A stretch of 64,000 bases of DNA from Devosia rhodophyticola (GCF_028816475.1 NZ_CP118247.1:1240001-1304000), one strand, 5' to 3'. Counted from the first letter of the stretch, positions 44,380-55,230 are shown. The notes: generated by a model not told the origin, from the sequence alone. Program-made: numbers and translations.

Positions 44380-47051
44380 ATCGCCTGACGCCAGTTCTGG
44401 GCGGTCAGGAAATCAACCAGGTCACCCGAGCTCATAGGGCGGGCGAAAACATAACCCTGCAGGATATCGCATCCCAGATCGCGCAGCACACACGCATGCG
44501 CCATGGTTTCAACGCCCTCGGCGACCACTTCGATACCTAGTGATTTGCCAATGTCGACGATGGACTGCACGAGGCGCCGCTGGGCCGGATCCTCGACCAC
44601 GGGGGCGACCAGTTGCCGGTCAATCTTGAGCCGTTTGGGGCGCAATTTCTGGAGCGAGACGATTGAGGCATAGCCGGTGCCGAAATCATCAATTTCGATA
44701 TCAATGCCCAACTCCTTGAGCTGATCAATATTCCAGCCGACGACGTCGTCCTTTTCGTCGAGATAGATGGATTCGACCAGTTCAAACGAGATCCTGCCCG
44801 GTTCGATATCGAGGTCGCGCAGGCCCGCGATCAGGTCATCATCATTCAGGCGCCGCAGGGAAACATTGACCGAGGCGCGCGGCACCATGATGCCGTCTTG
44901 ATCCCATTGGGCCAGATCAGCCAGGGTTTGCTCCAATACCAACCGATCAAGCGTGGCGACGACATTGAGTTCCTCGGCGATCTTGAGGAAGCGATCCGGG
45001 GTAAGAACACCCTGGGTCGGGTGATCCCAGCGCGCCAATGCCTCGACCCCGATGAGGTCGAGCGATGTGGCACAAAACTGGGGCTGGTAAAAGGTAATGA
45101 ACTGATTTTGTTCGATCCCACTCAATATCTGGTCGGCGACGCGCTTGGTGTGAACCACTTCGGCCTCAAGGGCCTTGGTAAAGAACTCATAGCGATTGCG
45201 GCCGCGCGCCTTGGCACGATAGAGCGCAATGTCGGCATCGATCAGCAGGCGTTTGACATCAAGTTCACTGTCGCATTCCACCGCGATGCCAATACTGACG
45301 CCAAAGCGACATTCATGGCCGTGATAATAAACCGGCTGACGCATCTGGCAGACAATCGCCTCTGCCATTTCGGCCAACCGGGCTTGTCCCTCGGCAACGC
45401 TCGAAACGACGACAAATTCGTCGCCACCGATCCGGGCGACAAAATCACCGGGCCTCGCATGACGCCGCAGGACGGCCGCGGCGTGGACCAGCATGGCGTC
45501 ACCAGCGGCGTGACCCAGGGTATCGTTGATCTGCTTGAACCGATCCAGATCGATGTGCAGAAGCCCAATGCTGCCAGTATCGTCATAACCGTTGGTCGCG
45601 TTTGCCTGCAGCAATTCATCGAGATAACGCCGATTGGGGAGCCCCGTAAGACTATCGTGCAGGGCTGTGTGTTCGATACGGACCTTGGCAATCTCAAGTT
45701 CGCGGTTGCGCGCTTCGGTCAGGCTGTTGGCGCGCTTGAGCTCCTCATTAAGCGCGACGTCGGCGGTCACGTCCCAATTGACGCCGACGATGCGGGGATT
45801 TTCACCTTCGGAAGCATGGACCGAACCCATGGTGCGGATGTTGCGCACGATGCCACCGGGCAGCACGACGCGAAATTCCGAGTTATACTCGCCCGTCTCG
45901 CGACCGGTCTCAAAGTCGGCAAGCGCCCGGGCGCCATCATCGGGGTGAAGGCGTTCTGTCCAGCGGTTGAGGTTATTGGGCGCGATCTGGCCGGACCAGC
46001 CGTACATTTCATTCATGCGGTCGTCCCAAAGCAATTCGTTGGTGACCAGATCAACTTCCCATACCCCGATCCGCGACGTATCGAGCGCCAACCCCAGGCG
46101 CTTGGACAGGCGCGACAGATCAATCTGGCGCTGGCCCAGTTCTCGGATATGGCTTTGACGTTCATGGAGCAGCCGCGCCACGATGAAGGCCGGGATGAAA
46201 AGAAGCGCCCAGACAAGGCCAATCATCGCCCGAAATGCGGTGTTGTTATTTGGCGCGGCATCCCAACCGCCTTTGGGAATGGCCGAAATTTCCCAACTGC
46301 CCGTGGGCAAGATAACTTGTGCTGTGACCGGATCGACGTTGGCCAACGAGCGCCCATAAAAACGGGTACCCCGATGACCGGTGGCATCCTTGCCGGCGAT
46401 CGAGATTTCAATGGAAAGATCAGGATCAAGCAGGCCGCTATCGGCATAAAGCTGCTCCATATCGACGACCGAGGAGACGATGCCCCAGAATTTCTTGTTC
46501 TCGCCGACAAAGACGGGGAAGCGACCGAGGAAGCCAGTACCGCCCTGGACAAGATTGACAGGTCCGGCCAATACCAGCTTTCCGGTATCGCGGGCCCGCA
46601 GTACCGCGTCGCGCTGGGCCAGATTGAAGCGATAATCAAGTCCGATTGCCTTTTCGTTTCCCTTGAGCGGAAAGGTCATGGAAACAACCAGGTTGGGCGC
46701 AATGGCAATTGACCGCAGTTGGGTCGACTGGCCAATCAGATTCTCAGCCAACGCAGCTATGCGCGTTTGATCAAATTCGGGCGTGCTGGAAATGACGCTG
46801 ACCAGACCGCGCACCAACTGGATATTGCTGCTGATATTGCCTTCAAGCTTGGCGCGCACAATCGAAAGCGCGTTTAGGGCCATGGCACGCGCATGCTGGT
46901 TGGCAACATGGGTATTTTGCCGGTCGGCATAGATGCCTGCCGCAATGACAATGACCGCAAAAAGAACGGCCAAAAGCTGGAGCGAACCGCGCCAGAGGGT
47001 CTGGGCCAGACCGAATGTCTTTTTCTTCTTAGTCACCACTACCTCAGCCAC
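44376..47051 (-). CDS. membrane diguanylate cyclase/phosphodiesterase with CHASE, PAS, GGDEF and EAL domains
   Basis: This 891-residue signalling protein makes or destroys the second messenger c-di-GMP. It has a helix near residues 20-42, a periplasmic CHASE-like sensor region (about 60-255), a second helix near 275-295, a PAS fold (about 320-435), then GGDEF and EAL. The cyclase motif GGDEF (about 541-545) is intact and preceded by an RxxD inhibition site (RPGD, five residues before). The phosphodiesterase motifs EALARW (about 667), DDFGTGYAS and EVVAEGVET are also intact, so both activities are possible and which dominates is unclear. The ligand of the CHASE domain is unknown. Confidence 0.93.
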   Translation of the reverse strand: MAEVVVTKKKKTFGLAQTLWRGSLQLLAVLFAVIVIAAGIYADRQNTHVANQHARAMALNALSIVRAKLEGNISSNIQLVRGLVSVISSTPEFDQTRIAALAENLIGQSTQLRSIAIAPNLVVSMTFPLKGNEKAIGLDYRFNLAQRDAVLRARDTGKLVLAGPVNLVQGGTGFLGRFPVFVGENKKFWGIVSSVVDMEQLYADSGLLDPDLSIEISIAGKDATGHRGTRFYGRSLANVDPVTAQVILPTGSWEISAIPKGGWDAAPNNNTAFRAMIGLVWALLFIPAFIVARLLHERQSHIRELGQRQIDLSRLSKRLGLALDTSRIGVWEVDLVTNELLWDDRMNEMYGWSGQIAPNNLNRWTERLHPDDGARALADFETGRETGEYNSEFRVVLPGGIVRNIRTMGSVHASEGENPRIVGVNWDVTADVALNEELKRANSLTEARNRELEIAKVRIEHTALHDSLTGLPNRRYLDELLQANATNGYDDTGSIGLLHIDLDRFKQINDTLGHAAGDAMLVHAAAVLRRHARPGDFVARIGGDEFVVVSSVAEGQARLAEMAEAIVCQMRQPVYYHGHECRFGVSIGIAVECDSELDVKRLLIDADIALYRAKARGRNRYEFFTKALEAEVVHTKRVADQILSGIEQNQFITFYQPQFCATSLDLIGVEALARWDHPTQGVLTPDRFLKIAEELNVVATLDRLVLEQTLADLAQWDQDGIMVPRASVNVSLRRLNDDDLIAGLRDLDIEPGRISFELVESIYLDEKDDVVGWNIDQLKELGIDIEIDDFGTGYASIVSLQKLRPKRLKIDRQLVAPVVEDPAQRRLVQSIVDIGKSLGIEVVAEGVETMAHACVLRDLGCDILQGYVFARPMSSGDLVDFLTAQNWRQAI

Positions 47052-47151
47052 TTGGCGCCAATTTGGGCAACCTAGAGGCAGAAAGTTTACAACCGGCCTA
47101 CTGGGTCGGGCCGAAATTCGACGTGGTTAACAAATATTACTGCATCGTAAA

Positions 47152-47946
47152 TCAGAGACCTGCCACAGCTTCGATCAGGTTCACGCCATGTTCGGCGCAT
47201 AATGCGCGGAAGCGCGCCGACGGGCAGGAATCGGTAATGAAGGTATCGATCTGGTCGATGCGGGCTATGCGTACCGGGGCGGTACGCTCGAATTTGGTGG
47301 CGTCAGCCACCAGAATGACGTGGCGGGCATTGGCGATGATGGCCTGGGCGACCTTGACCTCGCGAAAGTCGAAATCAAGCAGGGCGCCGCCCTCGTCGAG
47401 CGCCGAGGCGCCGATCACGGCGTAATCGAGCTTGAATTGCTCGATGAAGTCAACCGCGGCCTCGCCCACGATGCCGCCGTCGGCGCCGCGCACAATGCCA
47501 CCGGCGATCACCACTTCAAATTCCGGGTAGATGCGCATGCGGTTGGCGACATTGATATTGTTGGTAATCACCATCAGACCCAGATGATCCAGCAAGGCGC
47601 GACTGACGGCCTCCGTGGTGGTGCCGATATTGATGAAAAGTGCACAATTATTGGGAATTAGCGCGGCCGCGGCGCGCCCTATGGCTTCTTTTTCTGGAGC
47701 GGCCAGATCGCGGCGGGCCTCATATTCGAGATTTTCGATCCCCGAGGGCATGACAGCGCCGCCGTGGACGCGTTCAAGCAGCCGCTTGTCGCACAACTCG
47801 TTGAGATCCTTGCGAATTGTCTGAACGCTGACACCAAAATGATGTGCCAGATCATCGACCAGAACCCGCTCCTGCTGTCGGGCAATGGCAATGATTTCAT
47901 CATGTCGGGCGATCAATCCCATGGTGCTGCTTTCGTTTTTCTCCAA
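47152..47946 (-). CDS. DeoR/GlpR-family transcriptional regulator
   Basis: The 264-residue protein has an N-terminal winged helix (VDDLAHHFGVSVQTIRKDLNEL, about residues 28-55) and a C-terminal sugar-phosphate isomerase-like sensor domain with INIGTTTEAV and GGIVRGADGGIVG. DeoR proteins usually sense phosphorylated sugars. It lies 34 bases after mce on the same strand and may be co-transcribed with the propionyl-CoA operon, although its family's ligands do not suggest this. ATG nine codons downstream is an alternative start. Confidence 0.88.
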   Translation of the reverse strand: MEKNESSTMGLIARHDEIIAIARQQERVLVDDLAHHFGVSVQTIRKDLNELCDKRLLERVHGGAVMPSGIENLEYEARRDLAAPEKEAIGRAAAALIPNNCALFINIGTTTEAVSRALLDHLGLMVITNNINVANRMRIYPEFEVVIAGGIVRGADGGIVGEAAVDFIEQFKLDYAVIGASALDEGGALLDFDFREVKVAQAIIANARHVILVADATKFERTAPVRIARIDQIDTFITDSCPSARFRALCAEHGVNLIEAVAGL

Positions 47947-47980
47947 TTTAGGTCAAAACGAAACCAGAAGGAAGCCTGTT

Positions 47981-48385
47981 TCAAACCTCTTCGAGTTCGA
48001 TCAGCGTGCCATCGAAATCCTTTGGATGCACAAAGACCACCGGGCGGCCATGGGCGCCAATTTTGGGGTTGCCGTCACCCAGCACGCGCGCGCCCTCGGC
48101 GGTCAGACGCTTTATCGCAGCGGCCAGATCAGCGACCTCAAAACAGATGTGATGCATGCCACCCCCCGGATTACGCGCCATGAAGGCGGCGATGGGGGAA
48201 TTGCCGTCCAGCGCCTGCAGCAGTTCGATCTTGGTGTTGCCAGTGTCGATGAAGATGACGCGCACGCCATGTTCTGCCAATACTTGTTCTTGCCCCACCT
48301 GGGCGCCCAAGCCCTCGCGATAGCGGGCCGCTGCTGCTGCCAGATCGGGCACGGCGATGGCGATATGATTGAGCCGACCGATCAT
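47981..48385 (-). CDS. mce: methylmalonyl-CoA epimerase
   Basis: The 134-residue VOC-fold enzyme interconverts (S)- and (R)-methylmalonyl-CoA. Metal ligands are visible in RLNHIAIAVPD, GGMHHICFEVAD and the final LIELEE. It starts within the end of the mutase gene (ATGA overlap). This step joins the carboxylase and the mutase of the same operon. Confidence 0.95.
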   Translation of the reverse strand: MIGRLNHIAIAVPDLAAAAARYREGLGAQVGQEQVLAEHGVRVIFIDTGNTKIELLQALDGNSPIAAFMARNPGGGMHHICFEVADLAAAIKRLTAEGARVLGDGNPKIGAHGRPVVFVHPKDFDGTLIELEEV

Positions 48386-50504
48386 TTGTTGGTCAACCTT
48401 CCCTCGATCTGGCCGAGGACCGCAAAGGCGGCTTCGAGCACATTGGTGCCCGGTCCGAAAATTTCAACAACACCAGCATCGCGCAAAAAGCCATAGTCCG
48501 CTTCGGGGATGACGCCGCCGACGATGACGGCGATATGGCCAAGACCACGGTTTTGCAGATCCTTGATCAATTCCGGCACAAGGGTCTTGTGCCCCGCCGC
48601 GAGGGAAGAAACGCCGATGGCATCCACCTGCATTGCCCCAGCGCTTTCAGCGATTTCGGCCGCCGTTTCAAACAGCGCGCTGATTTCCACCTTGAAACCG
48701 AGATCGGCAAAGGCCGAGGCGATGATCTTGGCACCCCGGTCGTGACCATCCTGCCCCATCTTGGCGATGAAAATTGACGGTGGACGGCCCCGACTCTGGC
48801 CAAAATTTTGTATGCGGCGGGTGAGTTCTTCATATTGAGGATCACCGGCATAGCTTTGGGCGTAGATTCCGAGATTATTTGGGTGGTCGCAGAATAGCGC
48901 CCAAACACGTCTTCCATGGCCTGGGAAATCTCGCCTAGCGTCGCGCGAGCCCTTGCCGCCTCGATGGCAGCATCAAGCAGGTTGCCTTCGTCCATGGCCG
49001 CATATTCACGCAGCGCCGCGAGTGCTGCATCAACCGCCGACTGATCTCGGGTCTGGCGCAGCTTTTCGAGCAGGGCAATCTGTTCGGCGCGCACCCGGGC
49101 ATTGTCGATATCGCGCACGGCAAGCGGTTCTTCGGTTTCGAGGCGATAGCGATTGACCCCGACAATGACGTCCTCTCCCCGATCAACACGTGCCTGTCGC
49201 AGGGCCGCCGCTTTTTCGATTTCAAGCTTTGGTGTGCCCGCAGCAACCGCCTTGGTCATGCCACCCGCCGCCTCAGCTTCGGCGATCAGGACGCTGGCCT
49301 GTTCGACCAATTGGGCGGTGAGTGCCTCGACATAGTAGGAGCCGCCCAACGGGTCGACCACATCTGTGATGCGGCTTTCGTGTTGCAGGATCAATTGGGT
49401 ATTGCGGGCGATGCGACTGGAAAATTCGGTGGGGAGCGCGATGGCCTCGTCAAAGGAATTGGTGTGCAGGCTTTGCGTGCCCCCCAACGTTGCGGCCAGC
49501 GCTTCAATGGTGGTGCGCACGATATTGTTGTGCGGGTCCTGTTCGGTCAGCGACACGCCCGAGGTTTGACAATGGGTCCGCAGCATTTTCGAGCGCGCGT
49601 CTTTGGCACCGAGATCGGTCATGATGCGCGACCAGAGCTGGCGGGCGGCGCGCAGCTTTGCCACTTCGACAAAAAAGTTCATGCCAATGCCGAAAAAGAA
49701 GCTGAGGCGCGGCGCGAAAGCGTCGATATCGAGCCCCTTGGCCGAAGCGGCGCGGACATATTCCATGCCATCGGCCAGCGTATAGGCTAGTTCCTGCACC
49801 GCCGTCGCACCCGCTTCGTGCATGTGATAGCCCGAAATCGACACCGAATTGAACTTTGGCGCGTGGCGAGCCGTCCATGCAATAATGTCGCCAACGATGC
49901 GCATCGAGGGTTCGGGCGGGTAAATATAGGTATTGCGTACCATGAACTCCTTGAGCACATCGTTTTGAATGGTGCCGGAGAGTTTTTCGGATTTGACGCC
50001 CTGTTCTTCGGCCGCAACGATGAACATGGCCAGTACCGGGATGACTGCCCCGTTCATGGTCATTGACACGCTCATTTGATCGAGCGGGATCTGGTCAAAG
50101 AGAATTTTCATGTCCTCAACGCTGTCGATGGCGACGCCAGCCTTGCCGACATCGCCCGTAACGCGCGGATGGTCGCTATCGTAGCCGCGATGGGTGGCCA
50201 GATCGAAGGCGACCGAAAGCCCTTTTTGGCCGCCTGCCAGGGCTTGGCGGTAAAAATTATTGCTTTCGCGCGCGGTCGAAAACCCGGCGTATTGGCGAAT
50301 AGTCCAGGGGCGGTTGGCGTACATTGTGGCGCGCACGCCGCGCGTAAATGGTTCAGCGCCGGGGATTTCTGCTGTGGGATCGGTGCCGAAATAGACGGGT
50401 TTGACAGCAATCCCGCCATAGTCGCGGTCAAGCGTTTCGGGCTCGGCCTTAAGCTCGGCCTGTGCCACTTGATACCATTTGGCGGCTGGAGATTTTTCGC
50501 TCAT
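48382..50504 (-). pseudogene. methylmalonyl-CoA mutase, frameshifted between catalytic and cobalamin-binding domains
   Basis: The enzyme converts (R)-methylmalonyl-CoA to succinyl-CoA with adenosylcobalamin. The N-terminal catalytic barrel ([14 protein letters not shown], then [21 protein letters not shown]) is complete. After ATTQIIS the frame breaks at two Cs (plus strand 48869-48870). One more base (G3, not G2, on the coding strand) restores [20 protein letters not shown], then the B12 motif DGHDRGAKI and GGVIPEADY, giving 707 residues, the normal ScpA/McmA size. Because all flanking genes of the pathway are intact, I judge a sequencing error likelier than gene death. ATG 50502-50504 overlaps the pccA stop by one base. 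Confidence 0.9.
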
Positions 50505-52519
50505 CACACCGCCTCAAATTCCATCATGATCTGGTCGACCGCCAATATGGCGCCCGCCGTGACATGGAGTTTTGAAACGCGGGCGCGCTTGGGCGCCTTG
50601 AGCACATTTTCCATTTTCATGGCCTCAACAATTGCCAGCGTCTGGCCGTCCTCGACCACTTCGCCCTCGCTGACATCGACGCGCACCACCTGGCCCGGCA
50701 TAGGGCAGAGCAGATATTTGCTCATGTCGGGCGGCACTTTGATCGGCATCAAACTAAGAAGCGCGGCGATGTGCGGTGCCAAAGCCTGCACCTTGAGATC
50801 GGCGCCGCGATAGCGAATGCGGAAACCGGCGGTGATCGGGGAAACCTTGAGCGTGCTCAACTGATCACCATGCCAATGGATGGTCGCAAGGTTAGCGCCC
50901 GGCTTCCAGTCAAAACGATCAACCTGGGCGGTGTTATCAAGCAGGTTCAGCTCCCAGGTGCCGCCTGGCTCGAGCCGATGCAGTTTGACCGGAAAATGCT
51001 CGCCTTCAATGACAATGCTCCACTCGCCGTAAATTTCGACGCCACCGCCAAGAGCGGCGCGGCTGGTCTGACCGTGACGCTCGGCCAGTTGCAAAGCCAT
51101 CATGGCGGCGACCGCGATGACCTCAAACAGCCGACCATGCGGCAACTGAACGCCGGAAAATCCTTCGGGAAATTCCTCCGCGATATAGTTGGTCGTCAGC
51201 TGGCCGGCGCGGAAACGCTCCTGATCCATGACGGCGGAGAGGAAGGGCAGATTATTGCCGACCCCTTCAAGCTCGAACCTGTCCAGCGCCACTGCCATCG
51301 CGTCGATGGCCTGGAGGCGAGTGGGTGCCCAGGTGCAGAGTTTTGCGATCATCGGATCATAAAAAGTCGATATTTCGCCGCCCTCGAACACCCCGGTATC
51401 ATTGCGCACGGCCAAAGTATCGTGGGCCTCTTCCTGCGGTGGTCGATAGCGCGTCAGTCGCCCGGTGGAAGGCAGGAAATTGCGGTAAGGATCCTCAGCA
51501 TAAAGCCGGGATTCGATGGCCCAGCCATTCAGTTTCACCTCGGCCTGGGTCAAGGGCAGCTTTTCGCCCGCAGCGACACGCAGCATCAGTTCGACCAGAT
51601 CAAGGCCGGTGATCAGTTCGGTCACCGGATGTTCGACCTGCAGGCGGGTGTTCATTTCCAGAAAATAGAAATTGGCCTTGGCATCGACGATGAATTCGAC
51701 CGTGCCGGCACTGAAATAGCCAACAGCCTTGCACAGCGCCACGGCCTGCTCGCCCATGGCCTTGCGGGTCTTGGCGTTCAAAAACGGGCTGGGCGCTTCT
51801 TCGATGACTTTTTGGTTGCGGCGCTGGATCGAGCACTCGCGCTCACCCAGATAAATGATGTTGCCGTGGGTATCGCCGATCACCTGAATTTCGATATGGC
51901 GCGGTTCGGTGACGAATTTTTCAATGAAAATGCGGTCATCGCCAAACGAGGACGCCGCTTCCGACTTGGAGCGGGCAAAGCCTTCGCGGGCCTCCTCGTC
52001 ATTATAGGCAACGCGCATGCCCTTGCCGCCGCCGCCCGCACTGGCCTTGATCATCACCGGATAACCGATTTCGCTGGCAATCCTCACCGCCGCGTCGGCA
52101 TCGTCGATCAGGCCCATATGGCCGGGCACAGTGGAAACACCCGCCTCGGCGGCCAGTTTTTTGGACGTGATCTTGTCGCCCATCGCCTCGATGGCGTTTA
52201 CCCGTGGGCCGACGAAAATGATGTTGGCGGCGGCAAGCGCTTCGGCGAATTTTGGGTTTTCGGACAAAAAGCCATAGCCGGGATGGACGGCATCGGCGCC
52301 GGTCTCTTGGCAGGCGGCAATGATTTTTTCGATCTGCAGATAGCTTTGTGCCGCTGGAGACGGACCGATATGAACCGCCTCGTCAGCCATTTGCACATGC
52401 AGCGCTTCGCGGTCAGCATCCGCATAAATCGCGACGGTTTTGATGCCGAGCTTTCTGGCGGTCTTGATGATCCGACAGGCAATCTCGCCGCGATTGGCAA
52501 TGAGGAGTTTTTGGATCAT
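50504..52519 (-). CDS. pccA: propionyl-CoA carboxylase alpha subunit (biotin carboxylase and biotin carrier)
   Basis: The 671-residue subunit has the biotin carboxylase part ([15 protein letters not shown]-grasp [26 protein letters not shown]) and a C-terminal biotinyl domain with the biotinylated Lys635 in EAMKMEN. It makes carboxybiotin for the PccB subunit. The length with a long linker fits propionyl-CoA or acyl-CoA carboxylases, not AccC. It follows the GNAT gene with one base between and precedes the mutase. Confidence 0.94.
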   Translation of the reverse strand: MIQKLLIANRGEIACRIIKTARKLGIKTVAIYADADREALHVQMADEAVHIGPSPAAQSYLQIEKIIAACQETGADAVHPGYGFLSENPKFAEALAAANIIFVGPRVNAIEAMGDKITSKKLAAEAGVSTVPGHMGLIDDADAAVRIASEIGYPVMIKASAGGGGKGMRVAYNDEEAREGFARSKSEAASSFGDDRIFIEKFVTEPRHIEIQVIGDTHGNIIYLGERECSIQRRNQKVIEEAPSPFLNAKTRKAMGEQAVALCKAVGYFSAGTVEFIVDAKANFYFLEMNTRLQVEHPVTELITGLDLVELMLRVAAGEKLPLTQAEVKLNGWAIESRLYAEDPYRNFLPSTGRLTRYRPPQEEAHDTLAVRNDTGVFEGGEISTFYDPMIAKLCTWAPTRLQAIDAMAVALDRFELEGVGNNLPFLSAVMDQERFRAGQLTTNYIAEEFPEGFSGVQLPHGRLFEVIAVAAMMALQLAERHGQTSRAALGGGVEIYGEWSIVIEGEHFPVKLHRLEPGGTWELNLLDNTAQVDRFDWKPGANLATIHWHGDQLSTLKVSPITAGFRIRYRGADLKVQALAPHIAALLSLMPIKVPPDMSKYLLCPMPGQVVRVDVSEGEVVEDGQTLAIVEAMKMENVLKAPKRARVSKLHVTAGAILAVDQIMMEFEAV

Positions 52520-52520
52520 T

Positions 52521-53030
52521 TCAGGCGGGCTCCATCACGATGCGTTGTGGCGTGGTCTGTATTGCGCGGAAGCCTTCGCGCTCATAAAATTTTATCGCTC
52601 GCGGATTGGTGGTCAAGACGCTGAGTCGCAAAGGCAGGCCAAGCAAGTCTGCATCGTTGCGGGCGCGTTCGAGCAACGTCACACCGTGACCACGGTTGCG
52701 CGCTTCGGGCAGCAGATAGAATTTATTGAGTTCAACAAAAGTCGGCTTTTGCCAAAGGTCAATGCAGCCCATATCGCGGTCATTGATAACGACAATCCTG
52801 TGCCGTTCTACGTCGAAGCCGTATTTTTCTATACTCGGCACCCAGTCGTCCCATAACGCTAGCGCGTAATCACGCATGCAGATGTCTTCGAGGCTGTTGA
52901 CGAAATCAGCGTCGTCCACCGTTGCCGGGCGAAGTGTTAGCACCACTTTTGGGCTAGGACCGTGATTTGTAGTGGAACCTCCGGCACTGGGTGGTCCCGC
53001 GCCCGGGACGGACGAGCGTGCCTCTCTCAT
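52521..53030 (-). CDS. GNAT-family N-acetyltransferase inserted between pccB and pccA
   Basis: The 169-residue protein has the GNAT fold with an acetyl-CoA site ([13 protein letters not shown]) and a C-terminal [17 protein letters not shown]. The ATG overlaps the pccB stop (ATGA), so translation coupling favours this start, although a GTG 28 codons later would begin at the more usual VVLTLRPAT. The location inside the carboxylase operon is unusual. It might acetylate a small molecule or a protein lysine, but no substrate is indicated. Confidence 0.82.
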   Translation of the reverse strand: MREARSSVPGAGPPSAGGSTTNHGPSPKVVLTLRPATVDDADFVNSLEDICMRDYALALWDDWVPSIEKYGFDVERHRIVVINDRDMGCIDLWQKPTFVELNKFYLLPEARNRGHGVTLLERARNDADLLGLPLRLSVLTTNPRAIKFYEREGFRAIQTTPQRIVMEPA

Positions 53031-54559
53031 AGCGGAATGTTCCCGTGCTTCTTCCTGGGCCCAACCGACTGCTTGTTCTTGAGCGTTGAGAAGGCGCGGA
53101 TGACGCGGCGGCGGGTGCCGTGGGGCATGATGACGTCGTCGATAAAGCCGCGTTCGGCGGCAACGAAGGGGTTGGCAAAGCGCGCTTCATAGTCGGCGGT
53201 CCGTTTAGCGATCTTTTCCTTGTCAGTCAGTTCGGAGCGATAGAGAATTTCGGCGGCACCCCTGGCGCCCATCACGGCGATTTCGGCGGTGGGCCAGGCG
53301 TAGTTGACGTCTGCCTTGATATGTTTGGAGGCCATCACATCGTAAGCACCGCCATAGGCCTTGCGGGTAATGACGGTGACCAATGGGACAGTGGCTTCGG
53401 CATAGGCGAACAGCAGTTTTGCCCCGTGTTTGATGATGCCGCCATATTCCTGGGCGGTACCGGGCAGAAAGCCGGGGACATCGACAAGGGTCAATATCGG
53501 GATTTCAAAACTGTCGCAGAAACGAATGAAGCGGGCGGCTTTTTTGGCAGCGTTAATATCAAGGCAACCGGCCAATACCAGCGGCTGATTGGCAACAACG
53601 CCTATCGGCTGGCCATCGAGCCGGATAAAGCCTGTCAAAATATTGCCGGCATGGTCTTTTTGCAGTTCAAGAAAATTGGCCTCGTCAGCAATTTTGACGA
53701 TGACTTCGTGCATGTCATAGGGTTGGTTGGGGCTGGCCGGAATGATGGTATCAAGGCTGATTTCGGCGCGGTCGGGACTATCGCTTGAGGGCAGAACGGG
53801 CGGTTTATGACCGGCAGACAGGGGCAGGAAATCAAACAGCCGCCGCACTTCGAGAAGCGTTTCGATATCATTGTCGAACGCGGCATCGGCAACGGCAGAA
53901 ATCTTGGTGTGGGTCGATGCTCCGCCCAATTCTTCGGCGGTGACGATTTCGTTGGTGACGGTTTTGACCACGTCGGGGCCAGTTACAAACATGTAGCTGG
54001 TGTCTTTGACCATATAGATGAAATCGGTCATGGCGGGCGAGTAGACCGCACCACCGGCGCAGGGCCCCATGATCACAGAAATCTGGGGAATGGCCCCCGA
54101 GGCCTGCACATTGCGCCAGAACACATCGGCATAGCCGCCAAGGCTTGCGACACCTTCCTGAATACGGGCGCCGCCACTGTCATTGAGCCCAATGACCGGC
54201 GCGCCGTTTTGCAGCGCCAGGTCCATGATCTTGCAGATTTTCTTGGCGTGGGTCTCGCTTAGCGAACCGCCAAAGACGGTAAAATCCTGGGAGAATACAT
54301 AGGTGATGCGGCCATTGATGGTGCCCCAGCCGGTCACCACGCCATCGCCGGGAATGATGGTGTCGGCCATGCCGAAATCGGTGGCGCGATGGGTGACGAA
54401 CATGTCGTATTCTTCAAAACTGCCGGGATCGAGCAGAATGGCGAGCCGTTCGCGGGCGCTCAGCTTGCCCTTGGCGTGTTGGGCGTCGATACGGCGTTTG
54501 CCGCCGCCCTGCCGCGCCTGTTGACGCCGCGATTCGAGCGCCTTGATGATCTCCTGCAT
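53027..54559 (-). CDS. pccB: propionyl-CoA carboxylase beta subunit
   Basis: The 510-residue carboxyltransferase moves CO2 from carboxybiotin to propionyl-CoA giving methylmalonyl-CoA. Typical sequence: [61 protein letters not shown] and [24 protein letters not shown]. It is the first gene of a five- or six-gene operon. GGGGGAGAT precedes the ATG. A palindrome lies 31-52 bases upstream. Confidence 0.95.
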   Translation of the reverse strand: MQEIIKALESRRQQARQGGGKRRIDAQHAKGKLSARERLAILLDPGSFEEYDMFVTHRATDFGMADTIIPGDGVVTGWGTINGRITYVFSQDFTVFGGSLSETHAKKICKIMDLALQNGAPVIGLNDSGGARIQEGVASLGGYADVFWRNVQASGAIPQISVIMGPCAGGAVYSPAMTDFIYMVKDTSYMFVTGPDVVKTVTNEIVTAEELGGASTHTKISAVADAAFDNDIETLLEVRRLFDFLPLSAGHKPPVLPSSDSPDRAEISLDTIIPASPNQPYDMHEVIVKIADEANFLELQKDHAGNILTGFIRLDGQPIGVVANQPLVLAGCLDINAAKKAARFIRFCDSFEIPILTLVDVPGFLPGTAQEYGGIIKHGAKLLFAYAEATVPLVTVITRKAYGGAYDVMASKHIKADVNYAWPTAEIAVMGARGAAEILYRSELTDKEKIAKRTADYEARFANPFVAAERGFIDDVIMPHGTRRRVIRAFSTLKNKQSVGPRKKHGNIPL

Positions 54560-54590
54560 ATCTCCCCCGGCAAAGTTCAGATGCTGCCGT

Positions 54591-54610
54591 TTTTGACCGG
54601 ACAGTCAAAA
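54591..54610 (-). promoter_or_regulatory. inverted repeat upstream of pccB
   Basis: TTTTGAC-CGGACA-GTCAAAA has perfect seven-base arms around a six-base spacer, 32 bases before the pccB start codon. It could be an operator of the propionate operon. It does not match the TTTGCAAA form known for PccR. Confidence 0.45.
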
Positions 54611-54662
54611 GCCAGATTGGGCGGGGCAGCGTAAAAATGCAATGACCGATCAGCGTTTACCC

Positions 54663-55217
54663 TCAGGTCGGGTCAAAGCTTAATTCATGTTTGGCGACCG
54701 GGCGACATCCCTTGGCAAAGCGGCGAGCGTTCTGGACATAATGATCGGCGGACTGAACCAGCTTGGCGATGGCGTCGGCATCGAGTTCGCGCACCACTTT
54801 GCCCGGCGCACCAACGACCAGGGAATTATCGGGAATGGTTTTTCCCTCAGTGATCAAGGCCCCGGCGCCGATCAGGCAATTCTTGCCAATTTTCGCGCCA
54901 TTCAGAATGGTGGCGCCCATGCCGATCAGCGTGTTGTCGCCAATAGTACACCCATGCAGCATTGCCTTGTGGCCAATGGTGCAGCCCACCCCCACGGTCA
55001 GCGGAAAACCCATGTCGGTGTGAAGCACAGTATTTTCCTGGATGTTGGTGCGCGGGCCGATGGTAATCGGCTCATTGTCGCCCCGCGCCACGACGCCGAA
55101 CCAGACACCGACATCGCGGGCAATATTGATCTGACCAACCAGCACAGCGGTCGGGGCGATCCAGGCAACTTCGGGATCAATGTTCGGGCCGACATCATCC
55201 AACGCATAAAGGGTCAT
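54663..55217 (-). CDS. gamma-carbonic anhydrase/acetyltransferase-like hexapeptide protein
   Basis: The 184-residue protein is a left-handed beta helix (LbH) of the YrdA/PaaY/gamma-CA group. Repeats of IGxxxxI-type hexapeptides run through residues about 50-130 (IGPRTNIQENTVLH, TIGHKAMLHGC, IGDNTLIGMGATI). Metal-binding His occur at LHTD and GHKAMLHG. AAAGGAGG precedes the start; a longer reading lacks support. It follows selO on the same strand with a 13-base gap. Carbonic-anhydrase activity or thioesterase activity are both claimed for this group. Confidence 0.88.
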   Translation of the reverse strand: MTLYALDDVGPNIDPEVAWIAPTAVLVGQINIARDVGVWFGVVARGDNEPITIGPRTNIQENTVLHTDMGFPLTVGVGCTIGHKAMLHGCTIGDNTLIGMGATILNGAKIGKNCLIGAGALITEGKTIPDNSLVVGAPGKVVRELDADAIAKLVQSADHYVQNARRFAKGCRPVAKHELSFDPT

Positions 55218-55230
55218 GGCACCCTCCTTT

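Noticed and set aside
44898-46712. A 604-residue open frame antisense to the GGDEF-EAL gene
   Set aside because: It is a by-product of codon bias on the opposite strand. It has no ribosome-binding site or domain, and the gene beneath it has clear catalytic motifs.
50771-52624. A 617-residue open frame antisense to pccA
   Set aside because: The same artefact in GC-rich sequence; pccA has complete ATP-grasp and biotin motifs.
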